A stretch of 64,000 nucleotides of DNA from Heterohyrax brucei (taxonomy: Eukaryota > Chordata > Mammalia > Hyracoidea > Procaviidae), in the NCBI GenBank assembly GCA_028571685.1, contig CM053162.1, forward strand, positions 64,344,351 to 64,408,350, read 5' to 3'. Each line of letters starts with the position of its first letter. The stretch's first letter is position 1. The translations under genes and the position numbers were made by a program. Shown one piece after another: positions 33,307-44,990 of this stretch. The notes under the pieces are model-generated. The model ran no database searches, was not told the origin of the DNA, and saw only the letters and a list, made by a program, of their open reading frames with translations.

Positions 33307-35810
33307 ATGGCAAATATCACAACGCTCTCAACTAAAACTAAAAGACTTTTTACAGAATACTATAAAAAATTGTGCTTCAACGAATTTGAAAACCTAAATG
33401 AAACAGACAAGTTTCTAGAAACACACTACCTTTCTAAACTAACACAAACAGAGGTAGAACAACTAGATAAATCCATAATTAAAGAAGGGATTGAAAAAGT
33501 AATTTTAACACCCCTGTCCTACTCAAAAGGCTTTGGCCCTAATGGCTTCACTGGAAAATTCTACCAAACTTTTACAAAAGAATTAACACCACTGTTATTA
33601 AAGGTATTTCACAGCATAGGAAATGATGGAACACTCTAAAACTCATTCTATGAAACCCAGATAACCCTAATATCAAAATCAAGTAAAGATGATGCAAAAG
33701 AAGAAAATTAAGGACCAATATCCCTTTTGAATTTAGATGCAAAACTCCTCAACAAAATTCTAGCCAACAGAATTCAACAACCTATCAAAATACATCAAAA
33801 AAAAAAAAAAGTATTCCCTTCAATCAAGTGGAATGCATACCAGATGTGCAGGAATGGTTCCACATTAGAAAATCAATCAGTGTAACCCATCACATAAAAC
33901 AAAACAGAAGAACTGCGTGATCTTATGAATTGATGCAGAAAAGGCATTTGACAAAGTCCAACACCCATTAATGATAAAAATTCTCACCAAAGTACGAACA
34001 GAAGGGAAATTCTTCAACATAATAAAGGATATCCATACAAGGCCAACAAGCCAACATCATCCTAAGTGGAGACAGTCTGGAAGCACCACCACTGAGAGCA
34101 AAAACCAGGTGAGGATGGTCTTTATCACTACTCTTACTCAGTATTGCGCCGCAGGTTCTAGCCAGAGTAATTATGCTGGAAAAAGAAACAAAGGGCATTC
34201 ACATCAGTCAGGAAGAAGTAAACTCTTTTTCTTTCCAGATGATGTAATCTTATACACAAAATAACCTAAAGAATACACAAGAGAACTACTGCAAGACAAC
34301 ATCCAAAAATCAGTGGAATTTCTCTGCACCAACAAAGCGAATTTTGAAGAGGAAACTACCAAGTCAATGCCATTTACAATAGCCCCAAGAAGATAAAATA
34401 CTTAAGAATAAATCTAACAAGAGACATAAAAGACCTATACAAAGAAAACTACAGCATACTACTGTAAGAAACCTACAGGAATGGAAAAACATATTTAGCT
34501 CATGGATAGGAATACTCAACATTGTGAAAATGTCAATTTTATTCAAAGCCATGTATAGAAGAAATGAAATCCTAATCCAAATTCCAATAGTATTTTCTAA
34601 CAAAAAGGAGAAAAAAAATAACCAACTTTGTATGGAAAAGGAAGAGGCTCTAGATAAGTTAAGCACTAGTGAAGAAGAAGAAGAAAGTGGGAAGCCTTAC
34701 ACTACCTGACTTTAGACAGCACCACGGTAGTCAAAACCCAGTTTTGTTCTGTGATGACAACAGACAAATGGACCAAAAGAAAAGAAGCGAGAATCCAGAC
34801 GTAAAGTCATCTACCTATGAGCAGCTCATATTTGACAAAGGCCTAAATTAGGGAAAACACAGTCTCTTTAACAAGTGGTGTTGTGTAACTAGATATGTTT
34901 GCAAAAATAAATGAAATAAGACCCACACTTTACATCGTGCACAAAAACTTACTCAAAATGGATCAAAGACCTAAATTTAAAGTCTAAAACTATGAAGATC
35001 ATGGAAGAAAAAATAAGGACAATGCTAAGAGTCCTAAAATCTCTAAAATCTACAACATACTGCAAAACCTCAACAACAAAAAGGCAAATGACTCAATAAA
35101 ACAATGGGCAAAAGTTATGAGCTGGCACTTCACCAAAGAAGACAATCAGGCAGCCAACAGAATCATGATGAAATGCTCATGATAATTAGCAATTAGAGAA
35201 ATGCAAGTCAAAACTGCAATGAGATACTATTTTAGGTACCAGAAGGCTAGGTATCAGTACGGCTAGGATTAATTAAAAAAATAAATGTTGAAGAAGTTGC
35301 GGAGAGTCTAGAATGCTTACACATTGCTGGCGGAAATGCAAAATGGTACAACCACTTTGGAAATTGATTGGGCTCATCCTTCAAAAGCTTAAAACAGAAG
35401 TAACATGTGATCCAACAATTCCAGTACTTGCAATTTATCCTAGAGAAATCAGTGCCATCACACTAACAGATACACGCACACCCATGCTGACTGCAGCACT
35501 GTTCATAATAGCAAAATTTGGGAATAACCTGGGTGCCCATCAATGGATGAATGAGTAAACAGATTATGATATTCGTGCCATGGAATACTATACAATGATA
35601 AAGAACAACAATCAATCTCCAAAACATCTCATAACAAGGATGAATCTAGAGGCCACTATACTGAGTGAAATTAGTCAGTCATGGAAGGACAAACATTATA
35701 CAAAACTACTATTACAACAATTCAAGACAACATTTAAACACAGAAGAAAACATTCTTTGGTGGTTACAACAGTGGGAAGGGAGGGAGAGTGGAATTCACT
35801 AATTAGATAG
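33307..35810 (+). pseudogene. L1 ORF2 (reverse transcriptase and C-terminus), broken
   Basis: Readable pieces: 33307-33639 ends the pre-RT region and begins RT (KGFGPNGFTGKFYQTFTKEL, where the family has SPGPDGFTAEFYQ). 33971-34264 ends in FFFPDDVILYTK, so the catalytic Asp-Asp pair (about 34238-34243) survives although the family's FADD is FPDD here. 35313-35558 and 35580-35810 carry the C-terminal region (YPREISAITLTDT, then MEYYTMIKNNNQSPKHLI). The pieces lie in different frames with stops between, so no enzyme is made. Confidence 0.85.
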
Positions 35811-36044
35811 TAGACAAGAATTATCTTAGGTGAAGGGAAGGACACCACACAATATAGAACAAGTCTGCATTACTGGATGCTAAGAATTTTCCTGAACACA
35901 ACCCAACACTTCAAGGGATAGAGTAGCAGGAGCAGGGTCTGTGGGCCATGGTTTCAAGAGACATCTAGGTCAACTGGCATAGCAAAGCTTATTAAGAAAA
36001 TGGTTTGTATCTCAATTTCGTGAGAGGTGTCTAAGGAAAAAAAA

Positions 36045-36102
36045 AATGCCAAGGCCACTGCCATCGAGTCAATTCCAGCGTACAGAAAATCTGTAGCAGA
36101 GT
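36045..36102 (-). mobile_element. AfroSINE/RTE tail fragment in L1 3'UTR
   Basis: CACTGCCATCGAGTCAATTC then CAGCGTACAGAAAATCTGTA is about 58 bp of antisense SINE 3' end. L1 3'UTR resumes with TTTTAAAAACTAGCAAGTGG. Another short tail-only insertion. Confidence 0.7.
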
Positions 36103-36827
36103 CTAGGGTTTTAAAAACTAGCAAGTGGCCATCAAGGAGGTATCAGTTCTTCCCAACCCACCTGTAGCAAAGTAGAACAAAGACCAACAGAGACACAAGG
36201 AGAAAATTAGCCCAGGAGACAAAAGGAGCCACATAAACCATCGACTCCATCAGACTAAGACTAAAAGAACCAGATGGTATGTACCCAGCTACCACCAATG
36301 ACTATGCTGCCAGGGAGGAAAACAGGAAATCTCTGATGGAGGAGGAAAGTGTGGAGGCAGAACTCACATTCTAGAATAAAGACCAAACCAACTGATCTGA
36401 GACTGGAGAAAACCCAGAGGACACAATCCTTGGACTATCTGTTAACCCAGAACTAAAGCATTGCCTAATGCAACTCTTCAGACAAAGAAAAGATGGGAGT
36501 ATAAGAAATAAACTTTAAAAGAATAAAATAAAATAAAAATACTCGTGAAAATTGTTCTTCTTTGTCCCAGAAAAGGACAGGAGCTGGTTGAACGGTTGTG
36601 GGAAATTTGTGGTGGAAATGAGTAATGTGCTTGCATTTACATTATAGGGATAGTGATTAGGGTAATGTAACAATCTGTATATTAGGAGAAATTAACTGGC
36701 TGTGAACTTCTATGTAAAGCACAATTTAGATAAGAGAGAGAGAGAGCCAATAATTAAACCCAAATGGTGTTCGGAACAACCACACACCAGAGAATCCTGA
36801 TCGTAAAATGAATTGATAATACTCATA

Positions 36828-37442
36828 ATGGTTAATTTTTTGTGCCACCTGGGGTGAACAATTGTTCCCAGTGTTTCTGCCAAATGTTAGACTAGTTATG
36901 TTCATTAATGTAACCTGAAACAATGTAATCATTTGCTACAATACAGCTGAATGCAATGTAACCCATCAATCTACTAAAAAGAGAGTTTCTTAAAGTACAG
37001 TCTTCCTTTGGACTACACATAGACAGCTGGGCAGAACTGACTCTCAAATCTAGACCTTCCCATCACCTGACCTGTCTTTGCAGAGTAGTGGTTAAGAGCT
37101 GTGGCTACTTACCAAAATGTTGACAGTTTAAATCCACCAAGTGTTCCTTGGAAACACTATGGGTAGATCCACTCTGTACTATGGGATCACTATGAGTCTG
37201 AATCAATTACATGCGATTTTGTTTTTTCTTGACTTGTAGATCTTGGGACATTAGCCTAGGGAAGTCCCTAGTCGGCCACCTGACCTGTGTATTTTGGTTT
37301 TTTTCTATCCCTAAAATCACATGAGCTAAACTCTTGCGATAAATCGATGCTAGATCAATAGGTAAATCAATTGACTGATTGATCCATAGATAGATAAATC
37401 TCACTGCTTCTGTTTCACTAGAGGATCATGACTAAGACAGTA
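36828..37442 (+). mobile_element. MLT2-like (ERV-L) LTR with nested AfroSINE
   Basis: Start GGTTAATTTTTTGTGCCACC, middle CTTGTAGATCTTGGGACATT, end CTGTTTCACTAGAGGATCAT then GACTAAGACA. An AfroSINE (37076-37227) splits it. Confidence 0.65.
37076..37227 (+). mobile_element. AfroSINE nested in LTR
   Basis: AGTAGTGGTTAAGAGCTGTG, GTTCCTTGGAAACACTATGG, TGAGTCTGAATCAATTACAT then GCGATTTTG. Confidence 0.9.
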
Positions 37443-38462
37443 CATAACTAGAGTCCAAGTGAAACTGAAGTAATTAATACACAGGCACAGCCTGACATGT
37501 ATTTGTCCAGTATTGGGTGTTTGCTATGTAAAACCAAGAGTGCAGTTGCTTTCTCTCTCTTTCTCTTTTTTATTTCTTCTTCTTCTTCTTTTTTTTTGGA
37601 CAGTTTTCTCTGTTATACTCACAGCTTGTGGGACATAGTATTCATTTCAAATTCAAAGCTCCTTCATTGGCACCTCTGAGCCAGTTCCTGAGCCTGAATC
37701 TGCCTCTCTCTCGTTGTAGCTTATATAACTGCATTTCTATTTGATTTTGGTATGCTTTCTAAACTCTTCACCCAGCTATCTGTCTAGTACCTTAGGAATA
37801 CCTGCATCCCTGAATTCATTGCGTTAGGCCCTTCCAAATTTCTGAAATCCTGCTCCCTGTTACTTTTCGCTCCACTTGTTAAATCTAATTGTGTAACTGG
37901 TCCAGGCTCTCTACTGTATAAAAAAATACAAGCCCAGGACTATTAACGAAGGTAATGCAAGAATCCAAGGAGTCTACTTTCAGGCTTCGATTAGACTCAG
38001 TAGCTGAAACAATCTAAAGTACAAGTCTAATTTTTCTATCTATACATTTATTTATAACCAACAAGCATAATGGAACACTATTGGTTTACATAACTTCCTT
38101 CAAAAGAATATTGGGAAAGAGAGGCATACAGATTAATTTTATGACTCTTTGAGTTATTCTGTTATCTCTGAATTATGTCATTAGTTTTTTTTTTGTTTGT
38201 TTTTTTTTTTTTTTGGTCTTTTTCCTGCACAAAACCAAATTTATAGAATGAGTATTTTTATAACCATTTAAGAAACCTATAGGTAAAAATGGGATTTTTT
38301 TTTCCATACATGAAACCAGCAGACACAATTTCTGTCACTCAGTGGTCTGTAAAATCAATAGGTGGTTTCTAAGCCGTGTTTATAAATCAGCTTAAAAAAT
38401 GAGAGGCTATTTAGCAGGTATTATTCAGACCTTTCCAATCATAAATAGATTCTGATTATCTA
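37443..38462. other. No gene; pyrimidine-rich and poly(T) tracts
   Basis: Includes a (TTC)n-rich stretch at about 37555-37600 and an interrupted T run at 38185-38214. No coding signal. Confidence 0.5.
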
Positions 38463-38465
38463 CGT

Positions 38466-38995
38466 GTCATGGGTTGAACTGTGTTTCCCTAAAAATATGT
38501 GTAACCGTTTGGCTGGGCCATGTTTCTTGGTATTGTGTGATGTTTCTCCATGTTGTAGATCCCGCCTCTATGAAATGAATGAGGGTGGATGGGTGGCCAT
38601 GGTGTTGGTGGGCAGGACTCATTGTGTACCCCTGTTTTGTATCTTGAGGCATTCTCTTGAGCTATAAAGGAAAGAAGCTAGCAGAGAGATCTGGGAGACC
38701 TTGTATCACCAAGAAGCTGAGCCACACTCTGAACACATCCTTAGGAAAAGACTGGGGTCCCTGTGCCTCGGAAGATTCCAGACCAGGGCAAGACTGAGGA
38801 CATGAACCTTCCTCCAGAGTTAGCAAAGAAAGCCTTCCCCTGGAGCTGACACCCTGAATGTGGACTTTTAGCTTGCTGGACTGTGACAAAATAAAACTGC
38901 TCTTTTTAAAGCCATCTGCTGCTTGGATCCGACTCGACGGCACTTGGCTTGGCTGGTTTACAGTATTTCTGTTAAAGCAGCACTAGATCTATAAG
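38466..38995 (+). mobile_element. Complete ERVL/MaLR-like solo LTR
   Basis: It begins TGTCATGGGTTGAACTGTGT, has AATAAAACTGCTC at 38889-38901 as polyadenylation signal, and ends TTTCTGTTAAAGCAGCACTA then GATCTATAAG. About 500 bp once the tail-only SINE fragment (38925-38956) is removed. Frames on both strands within it are not genes. Confidence 0.7.
38925..38956 (+). mobile_element. Tail-only SINE fragment (copy 4)
   Basis: GGATCCGACTCGACGGCACT then TGGCTTGGCTGG, an exact family motif, interrupts the LTR between GCCATCTGCTGCTT and TTTACAGTATTTCTG. No duplication longer than about 4 bp. Confidence 0.8.
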
Positions 38996-39800
38996 GTGGA
39001 AATATAGCCCTCATACTGCAGAGAATAAACTGTTAAACCAGAAAAACCCCAAAGAAGTTTCAAGAAAGTACTCTTTTAACTGCCAGCAGTATTGTCAAGG
39101 AAGGGTCAAATATTTTGGAATTGGACACAAAAATAAACAAGCAAAGATGTAATTAGTTATAGAAAGAGAAATAGCACTGTAAAGTAGATTGTGGAAAGAA
39201 AAAGAAAGGGATCAAAGCCAATAACTAGAGCCTTTCATCAAAGCATCATAATAAGCATCATAATGAGAGAAGAACTCTATGATGATTTTTTTTTTTTTTT
39301 TTTTTTTAATGAGGTGGGAGGTAGGCATAAGAAGCCCAAAGATTTTATATAGTGGATAAAAAAAATGTCAGTCAACTTAAAATTTTGTTCTGAGAACTAT
39401 TCACTGCTTCGATCCTCAGACATTACAAGGCATCTCAGAAGAAAAAAGGGACAATATAACTGGGGTAACAGTTTAACAGCATTTAGACAGACAACTGGGA
39501 TTAAGTGAAAGGGCTGGTGAGGAATTGCCGGATGCTAAGATTTTGCAAGGTTCACAGTGGAGACTTTTTCATCCTTTAGGATCATGCAAAATACATAAGG
39601 AATACTTCTCAAATTTTTATGTTTTGAGAATGCTGGTGAATCTGATGCCGAGCTTTGTTAGAGCTTTTTTCTTTTCTTTTTCTTTAATTTCCTCTGACTA
39701 CAAGACAGTTACATGAAAGAGAAAGGAGCTAAGGAAATTTGCATTAGGGTTTCCTGGGAATTATTCCCAGGAATCAGAATTGACAAAATTAAGAGGGTCA
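38996..39800. other. No gene; poly(T) tract
   Basis: A T22 run at 39286-39307 may be the tail of an antisense retroelement, but no body was identified to its right. Nothing else recognised. Confidence 0.4.
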
Positions 39801-40006
39801 AGTTCCTCTGTGGTAAAAACAGTTAATGTACATGAATGCCAATTGAAGGAGCGCCCATTTGAGTCCACTTAGAGGTACCTCCAACAAGAGTCCTGGCAAT
39901 CTACCTCTGAAAAATCAGCTATTGACGATCCTGTGGCGTACAGTTCTAATTAAGCACGTGTGCGTTTGTCATCAACCAGAATAAACTCCATGGCAACTGC
40001 TAAACT
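39801..40006 (+). mobile_element. AfroSINE, long subtype, old
   Basis: GTTCCTCTGTGGTAAAAACA, the block GTACCTCCAACAAGAGTCCT, and CAGAATAAACTCCATGGCAA at the tail. Confidence 0.7.
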
Positions 40007-40483
40007 TACGTGGGCTGCCAAGGTTGCTGGCCACTCATCTTCCCTCAAGAGAACCTGCTACAAGGGGAATGGTTTGGGGGCAGCCTCATCTACCTCACCA
40101 TCAAGAACCAACATGAAATGTGAGATAAAGCAATGCTAACTCAGACTTCTCCGCTCCAATGAATGAGTATCATAGGAAGCCTGCAACTGAGCAATTCCTG
40201 CCTAACGGAGGATTCCTCTGATGGGAAGCTTTGTTTTAGAGGCTCCCCTGGTGCCTGGCCAAGACTTTGTACACCATCTTTCCCTCTTATCTCTCTTCTT
40301 GTCCAGCATCACAGTGAGAATAAATTGTGGTTTGAAAACACTCCTTGCTTGTGCCTATTCCATCTCCTCACAGTCACTCAGAGGTATTTTCCACAATAAA
40401 TTTCTCACACATTTACTTTTGACTTGATATCTATTTCTTGAAGGACTCTTAATGTCAAGCTGCCTTTTTTATGGCTAAGGGTA
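40007..40483. other. No gene or named repeat
   Basis: AATAAATTGTGG and AATAAATTTCTC words suggest worn LTR sequence, but no family can be assigned. Two overlapping frames of 68-78 codons have no recognisable domain. Confidence 0.35.
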
Positions 40484-40982
40484 TGTATCAGCTTTGCCAG
40501 GCCATGATTCTCAGTGGTTTGGCAAGTATGAAGTTACGTAGTTTGGCAGTTACGTAATGGTGTAGTCACATCCACGTTGTGATCTGACGTGAACACCCCA
40601 TCAGTTGTAATGTGAATTGCCTTGGAGTGGGTGGCTTCCACCCCATTTACACTGGATGTTCTGGCAAACCTCGTTGACTTTTGCTCACTCTGGATCCTAT
40701 ATCTGGTTTCTCGTCATTTGATCTCTGATTCCTGGGACTTGAGCCAGTGATCTGCTGTATTGCCTCCAGATTTGGGATTCAAGACTTTCACAGCCCATCA
40801 GCCAGCAGCCTGCTGCCTTACCTGCTGGCCTAGAGTTTGTGAGCACCTGCAGTTATATGAGTGAGTCAGGAGAAGCCTCTAGCCTCATGTCTGACTCTTT
40901 TATTTGGAACTTGCTAGCCTACATACACATATAAACTCATACTTTGCTGATTTTGCTTCTCTTCAAAATACAACCCAAGACA
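40484..40982 (+). mobile_element. ERV-L-like 5' LTR
   Basis: Starts TGTATCAGCTTTGCCAGGCC and ends AATACAACCCAAGACA. Its middle (GGATGTTCTGGCAAACCTCG, GGGACTTGAGCCAGTGATCT, TGAGTCAGGAGAAGCCTCTA) recurs at 42351-42545. A tRNA-Leu-type primer-binding-like sequence follows directly. Confidence 0.7.
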
Positions 40983-42344
40983 TTTGATACCAAGAGTAGT
41001 TCTAGAGAAACAAAACTGTAAAGACAAGTTTTCTAAATCGACTCTCAAGTCTGGGTAGTTCAAAAGATGCTGATGACTCTGTTTCCAGTAGTAAAGAAGA
41101 CACTGCTAATCAATGGCACGATGTCGCAATGGAAATAAGCAAGGTATTACCAAAAATAGAGCAAGCATTTGTGAAATACAAGGCTCTTGATAATTTCACG
41201 TGCAATATTTTTCTACAATTTTGCCAGAATGAGTCGTAGAAAGAAGGAAGATGATTGGTTGCTCCTACTTTTGCTAAATTAACCTGAAGTTTTACATAAG
41301 AGTGGAATAATTACAATCCCATTGAATTTTTTACCTCAAATAGTGTCCAAAATTAAAGCGAGGGCATTGATTGGAAAAAAAAATGGGATTCTGATACTGG
41401 TGATTGGGCACATATGTGCAGATACTCAGGAAGTTGGGGACATTGAGCCTCTAAACTCCACTGAACGACTTCTGCTAACAGAACCAGCCCTCTCACTCCC
41501 ATCTGAAGAGATTGTTCCATCTTTCTCTGCTAAGCCTTCCTTCCTAGTATAACTATTAGCCCTCTGCCACCAGCCAAAGAGACATACCCAGCTGTGTCTG
41601 AAGAGCATTTGTTTACTTCTTCCCCTGGGCAGGCACCTAAATCACAGCCTGGGACATCTCCTGAGGCAGATACTTGATAAGACCGTGGTGAATGTTCTCA
41701 GAACATATGCCCACCACCTGTGTTTGTTTCTGGACCTGTTACTAGACTTAAGTCCTAGCAAGTCCAAAAAGTCAACTATGAAGTGTGACCCAGGAAGAGG
41801 TATCCTACGCTTGAAAAGAGCTGCCAGATTCCTCCAATAGTACAACAGAAACCTAGGGAATATGTGTAGGAATGGCTATTACGGGTGCTGGGTAAGTTTG
41901 TAAGAAACACAAAGTTAGATCAGTCTAAGTATGTTGATATGGGCCCACTAAGCCTTGGTTCTTCATTCAGTGCTTCAGATCGACAGGTTAGGAAAGCTTT
42001 TAACAGCTTATTTGGTTGGTTTGCTGACTGACAATTTATGTAGTTACCTACACTAAATCAAACTGAAGTATCAGACCTGTTTGGTATACTGTAGAAGAAA
42101 GTATCCAAGGCTTAGGGAAACTGGAATGATCCGGTGGATTTAGCAGGTAAGAATCACAGACTCACACATGGAGTGCCTAGAGGATATACCTTTTACCACA
42201 GCATTGGGGGAAAAATTAGGACCACTTCTATCACAGAAAGCAGCGGGCATCACTAGATAGAGACAGATACAGTAATCCATTACAACCGTATAGGTCTATG
42301 GAGATCTTTGAAAAATTTTTTTCTTTCTTTCCTTAAAAGAAAGA
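40983..42344 (+). mobile_element. ERV-L-like internal region, decayed and shortened
   Basis: It opens with TTTGATACCAAGAGTAGTTC, fitting the ERV-L primer-binding site (complementary to tRNA-Leu). Only about 1.36 kb separate the two LTR-like blocks, against several kb in complete elements, so pol is probably missing. The frame at 41322-41552 shows no domain I can name. No retroviral protein can be made. Confidence 0.55.
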
Positions 42345-42602
42345 AATGCATGGATGTTCTGGCAAAACTCATGAGCTTTTACTCACTTTGCATCCCATAT
42401 TCAGCTTGTAATCATCGGACCTTGTTTTCTGGGACGTGAGCCAGTGTCACACCGTAGTCCCTGCCAATCTTGAGTCCCAGCACCTGCGGCTACATCAGTC
42501 AGGAGAAGCCTACAGCCTGATTCTTGATCCATAGACTTAGGACTTGCCAGCATCTACAACCACTGGGTCACCTCCTAGAGGTAAGTCTCGCTCTCTCCTT
42601 AA

Positions 42603-42684
42603 TGTGTGTAGGCGTGGGCGTGGGCGTATGTGTGGGCATGGGCGCAGACATGTGGGGGTGTGGGTGTGAGTCTGTGTGTGTGTG
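42603..42684. repeat. (GT)-rich and (GGGCGT)-like repeat
   Basis: Irregular TGTGGGCGTGGGCG units pass into (TG)n. Confidence 0.8.
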
Positions 42685-42832
42685 GTAAACCCTGGTGGCA
42701 TAGTGTTGAAGAGCTATGGCTGCTAATCAAATGGTCGGCAGTTCAAATCCACCAGGCGTTCCTTGGAAACTCTATGGGGCAATTCTACTCTGCCTATAAT
42801 GTTGCTATGAGCCAGAATTGACTTGATGGCAC
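42685..42832 (+). mobile_element. AfroSINE, first of an inverted pair
   Basis: TAAACCCTGGTGGCATAGTG to CAGAATTGACTTGATGGCAC. Its 3' end abuts the 3' end of the next, opposite copy. Confidence 0.95.
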
Positions 42833-42976
42833 TGCCCTTGAGTTGAGTCCCATTTATAGCAACCTCATAGTACAGAGTAGAATGCCCTATGGAGTTTCCA
42901 AGGAGTGTCTGGTAGATTTGCACTGCTCACCTTTTGGTTAGCAGCCTTAGCACTTAACCACTACTCCGCAGCTTCC
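42829..42976 (-). mobile_element. AfroSINE, second of an inverted pair
   Basis: CACTGCCCTTGAGTTGAGTC to CACTACTCCGCAGCTTCCA. The two copies form a near-continuous inverted repeat of about 148 bp per arm with almost no spacer. Confidence 0.93.
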
Positions 42977-43149
42977 ATGTGTACACACGTGCGTGTGGGT
43001 GTATGCATGCCCACTTCTCTAGTTTGCTTCCTGAGAGAACCCAGCAGAAGGCAGCCTCATTTACAAAAATACTGAACACAAGACTGCAAAGATGTGTTTA
43101 AATAATGAACACGTTGCTTCTCCACATCTACAATCCTCCAGAATTCCTG

Positions 43150-43250
43150 GGATCACTAGATAAAAACAAATGTAGCAATCCATGGCAGACATACAGATCC
43201 ACAGAGATGTTTGAAGGTTTCTTTCTTTCCTTTCGAGAAAGAAGATATTT
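43150..43250 (+). repeat. Second copy of ERV internal segment 42248-42345
   Basis: GATCACTAGATAAAAACAAA, GTAGCAATCCATGGCAGACA and TTTCTTTCTTTCCTTTCGAG match the sequence just before the 3' LTR. The copies lie about 900 bp apart with the LTR between. Confidence 0.75.
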
Positions 43251-43388
43251 TGTAGCCTAAGTCCATGTAAGTGTGTACGGTTGTCATCCTCTTGCCATAT
43301 AGCCAGTCTTTCCTTTCAAGGCATTATGAAATGAGGAATAAACTGTTCAAGTCAGTTGCTTTTAGGGAGATCCTGCATCGTTGGCACT

Positions 43389-43419
43389 CAAGCCAAATGC
43401 CGTTGAGTCAGATCCAACT
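43389..43419 (-). mobile_element. Tail-only SINE fragment (copy 5)
   Basis: CAAGCCAAATGCCGTTGAGT then CAGATCCAACT, antisense. Three or four transitions at CpG-type sites suggest it is an older copy. Confidence 0.7.
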
Positions 43420-44111
43420 AGCTGGGCACAAATATTGGGCTACATAACTAGAGACAGAGAAGCAGATGACTAGTTGCTTTAGTCCCCCCATTTAGCTTAT
43501 ATGAAATGCACAGATACCCTTAGCTCATCTGCCATCCCAACCTCCATATATACTGCAGTGTGTGTATCTGAGCATTCTCCTTTCTTGTTTTGTTTGTCAT
43601 ACATTTTTAATTTTAGTTCCTTTCCTTTTGACATGCCTATTAAACTAAGTTTCAAAGTAGTAACTGGTGTAGATAATTTTAAGACTATCCTGTTTATTAA
43701 TATTCTTTTGGGAAAGATGATTTAATTTACAGTTGTAGTTACAGTTCTTATGTTCTAAAATTCACTTTAATATGGTGCTGGAGAAACACAGGAGGAAGAG
43801 GACTCTATTCACTATATGCAACTAAAGGTATGCAAAACCCTGAAATCTGAAACTGCAAGTAATAAATCCTAGTAGTGATCGTTACAATATTGTATGATAT
43901 TCCAGTAGTCAAAAAGTAAATAAACACATCAGTAGCATTAACTGTGCTGATTAAAAGATATTATAGTAAATCAAGTAAGACCAGACAATCAACAAATCAC
44001 TTGGGAAAAACAAAAGGTTTTATAAGGAATGTTTGTTGGAGATTAAGATGGAACCTCAGATCCAAGAGACGAGATCAAGAAATACCCTGGAAACAACACT
44101 AACGTGAGTCT
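43420..44111. other. No gene or confident repeat
   Basis: AT-rich sequence with chance frames only. Confidence 0.4.
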
Positions 44112-44266
44112 GAACCAAACCAAACCCATTGCTGAGTCAATTCCAACTAATAGCAATTCTGTAAGACAGAGTAGAACTGCCCATGTGGTTTCCCATGAGC
44201 GGCTGGTGGATTTGAACTGCTGACCTCCTAGTTAGCTGCTGAATGCATCGCCAGAACTCTGACCAG
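44112..44266 (-). mobile_element. AfroSINE
   Basis: AACCAAACCAAACCCATTGC, GAGTCAATTCCAACTAATAG, CGGCTGGTGGATTTGAACTG, then a worn head. Confidence 0.92.
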
Positions 44267-44804
44267 TGTAAAGCCATATCAAATTAACTATGGCTTGGTT
44301 CAGAAGATCACAATTACTCTTTACCAATTTTACTGGTATTTTTAATGCTTTGTTAGAATCACATTTTATTCCTTGCAGTTAATTCTGAACTGCTTTCTTC
44401 TATTCTTTAATCTAGTTCACATGACTGTGTACCTGCCAGGTGTAAAGCCTCATGAGCAACAACAACAAAATGGGTAAAATAATGTCTCGGACCTTTGGGA
44501 TCTAAAGTGGTGATTTTAGGCATATCACAAAGGATGCTACCATATGCTTAAAGAAAATAAGTAATTTTACAACTTCAGACAAAGGAAATATGTGATCGTC
44601 TGTGTAATAAAATTGACCAGTACACTTTGAGAATGAGGGGAGGAGCTATTAATTATTATTCCAAGACAACAAGCACAAGCTGGAACTAACCAGGCAACTG
44701 GAATGTTTGATTGCTTTATCTGTAACTAATTGCTCTGGAGCACAATTTTTCCTGTGAAATATCATATATTCTTTTCTCTTTACCCAAAGCTCTAAAGGCT
44801 GATA

Positions 44805-44979
44805 AAAAAACAAACAAACAAACAAAAAACATTGCCATCAAGTCACTTTTGACTCGTAGTGACCGCATAGGACAGAGTAGAACTGCCCTACAGAGTTTCC
44901 AAGGAGTGCCTGCTGGATTTGAACTGCCAACGTTCTGGTTAGCAGCCGTACCACTTAACCACTGCACTACCAGGTTTCC
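44805..44979 (-). mobile_element. AfroSINE with (CAAA)n tail
   Basis: The left (sense 3') end is a CAAA repeat, then CATTGCCATCAAGTCACTTT; the head CTACCAGGTTTCC is on the right. AAAGGCTGATA (44794-44804) and AAAGACTGGTA (44980-44990) are a plausible imperfect target-site duplication. Confidence 0.93.
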
Positions 44980-44990
44980 AAAGACTGGTA

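Larger units (their letters stand above)
33115..36540 (+). mobile_element. Afrotherian L1, 5'-truncated, ORF2 plus 3'UTR
   Basis: 3.4 kb sense copy from just upstream of the RT domain to an A-rich tail (AAAATAAAATAAAATAAAAA-type, about 36515-36538). The 3'UTR begins at about 35815. A short AfroSINE tail lies in the 3'UTR at 36045-36102. Confidence 0.88.
42351..43048 (+). mobile_element. ERV-L-like 3' LTR, interrupted
   Basis: Matches the 5' LTR from GGATGTTCTGGCAAAACTCA through AGTCAGGAGAAGCCTACAGC. After a GT-rich tract and two AfroSINEs it resumes to end TTGCTTCCTGAGAGAACCCA. The first third of the LTR is missing. Confidence 0.65.

Noticed and set aside
37064-37288. CACCTGACCTGT repeated at 37064-37075 and 37277-37288 as a target-site duplication of the nested AfroSINE
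   Set aside because: About 49 bp of LTR-like sequence lies between the SINE 3' end and the right copy, and LTRs of this class carry similar words at both places. Probably coincidence.
38464-38943. Overlapping frames of 61-93 codons on both strands as a small gene
   Set aside because: They lie wholly within a solo LTR, and one runs into a SINE tail fragment.
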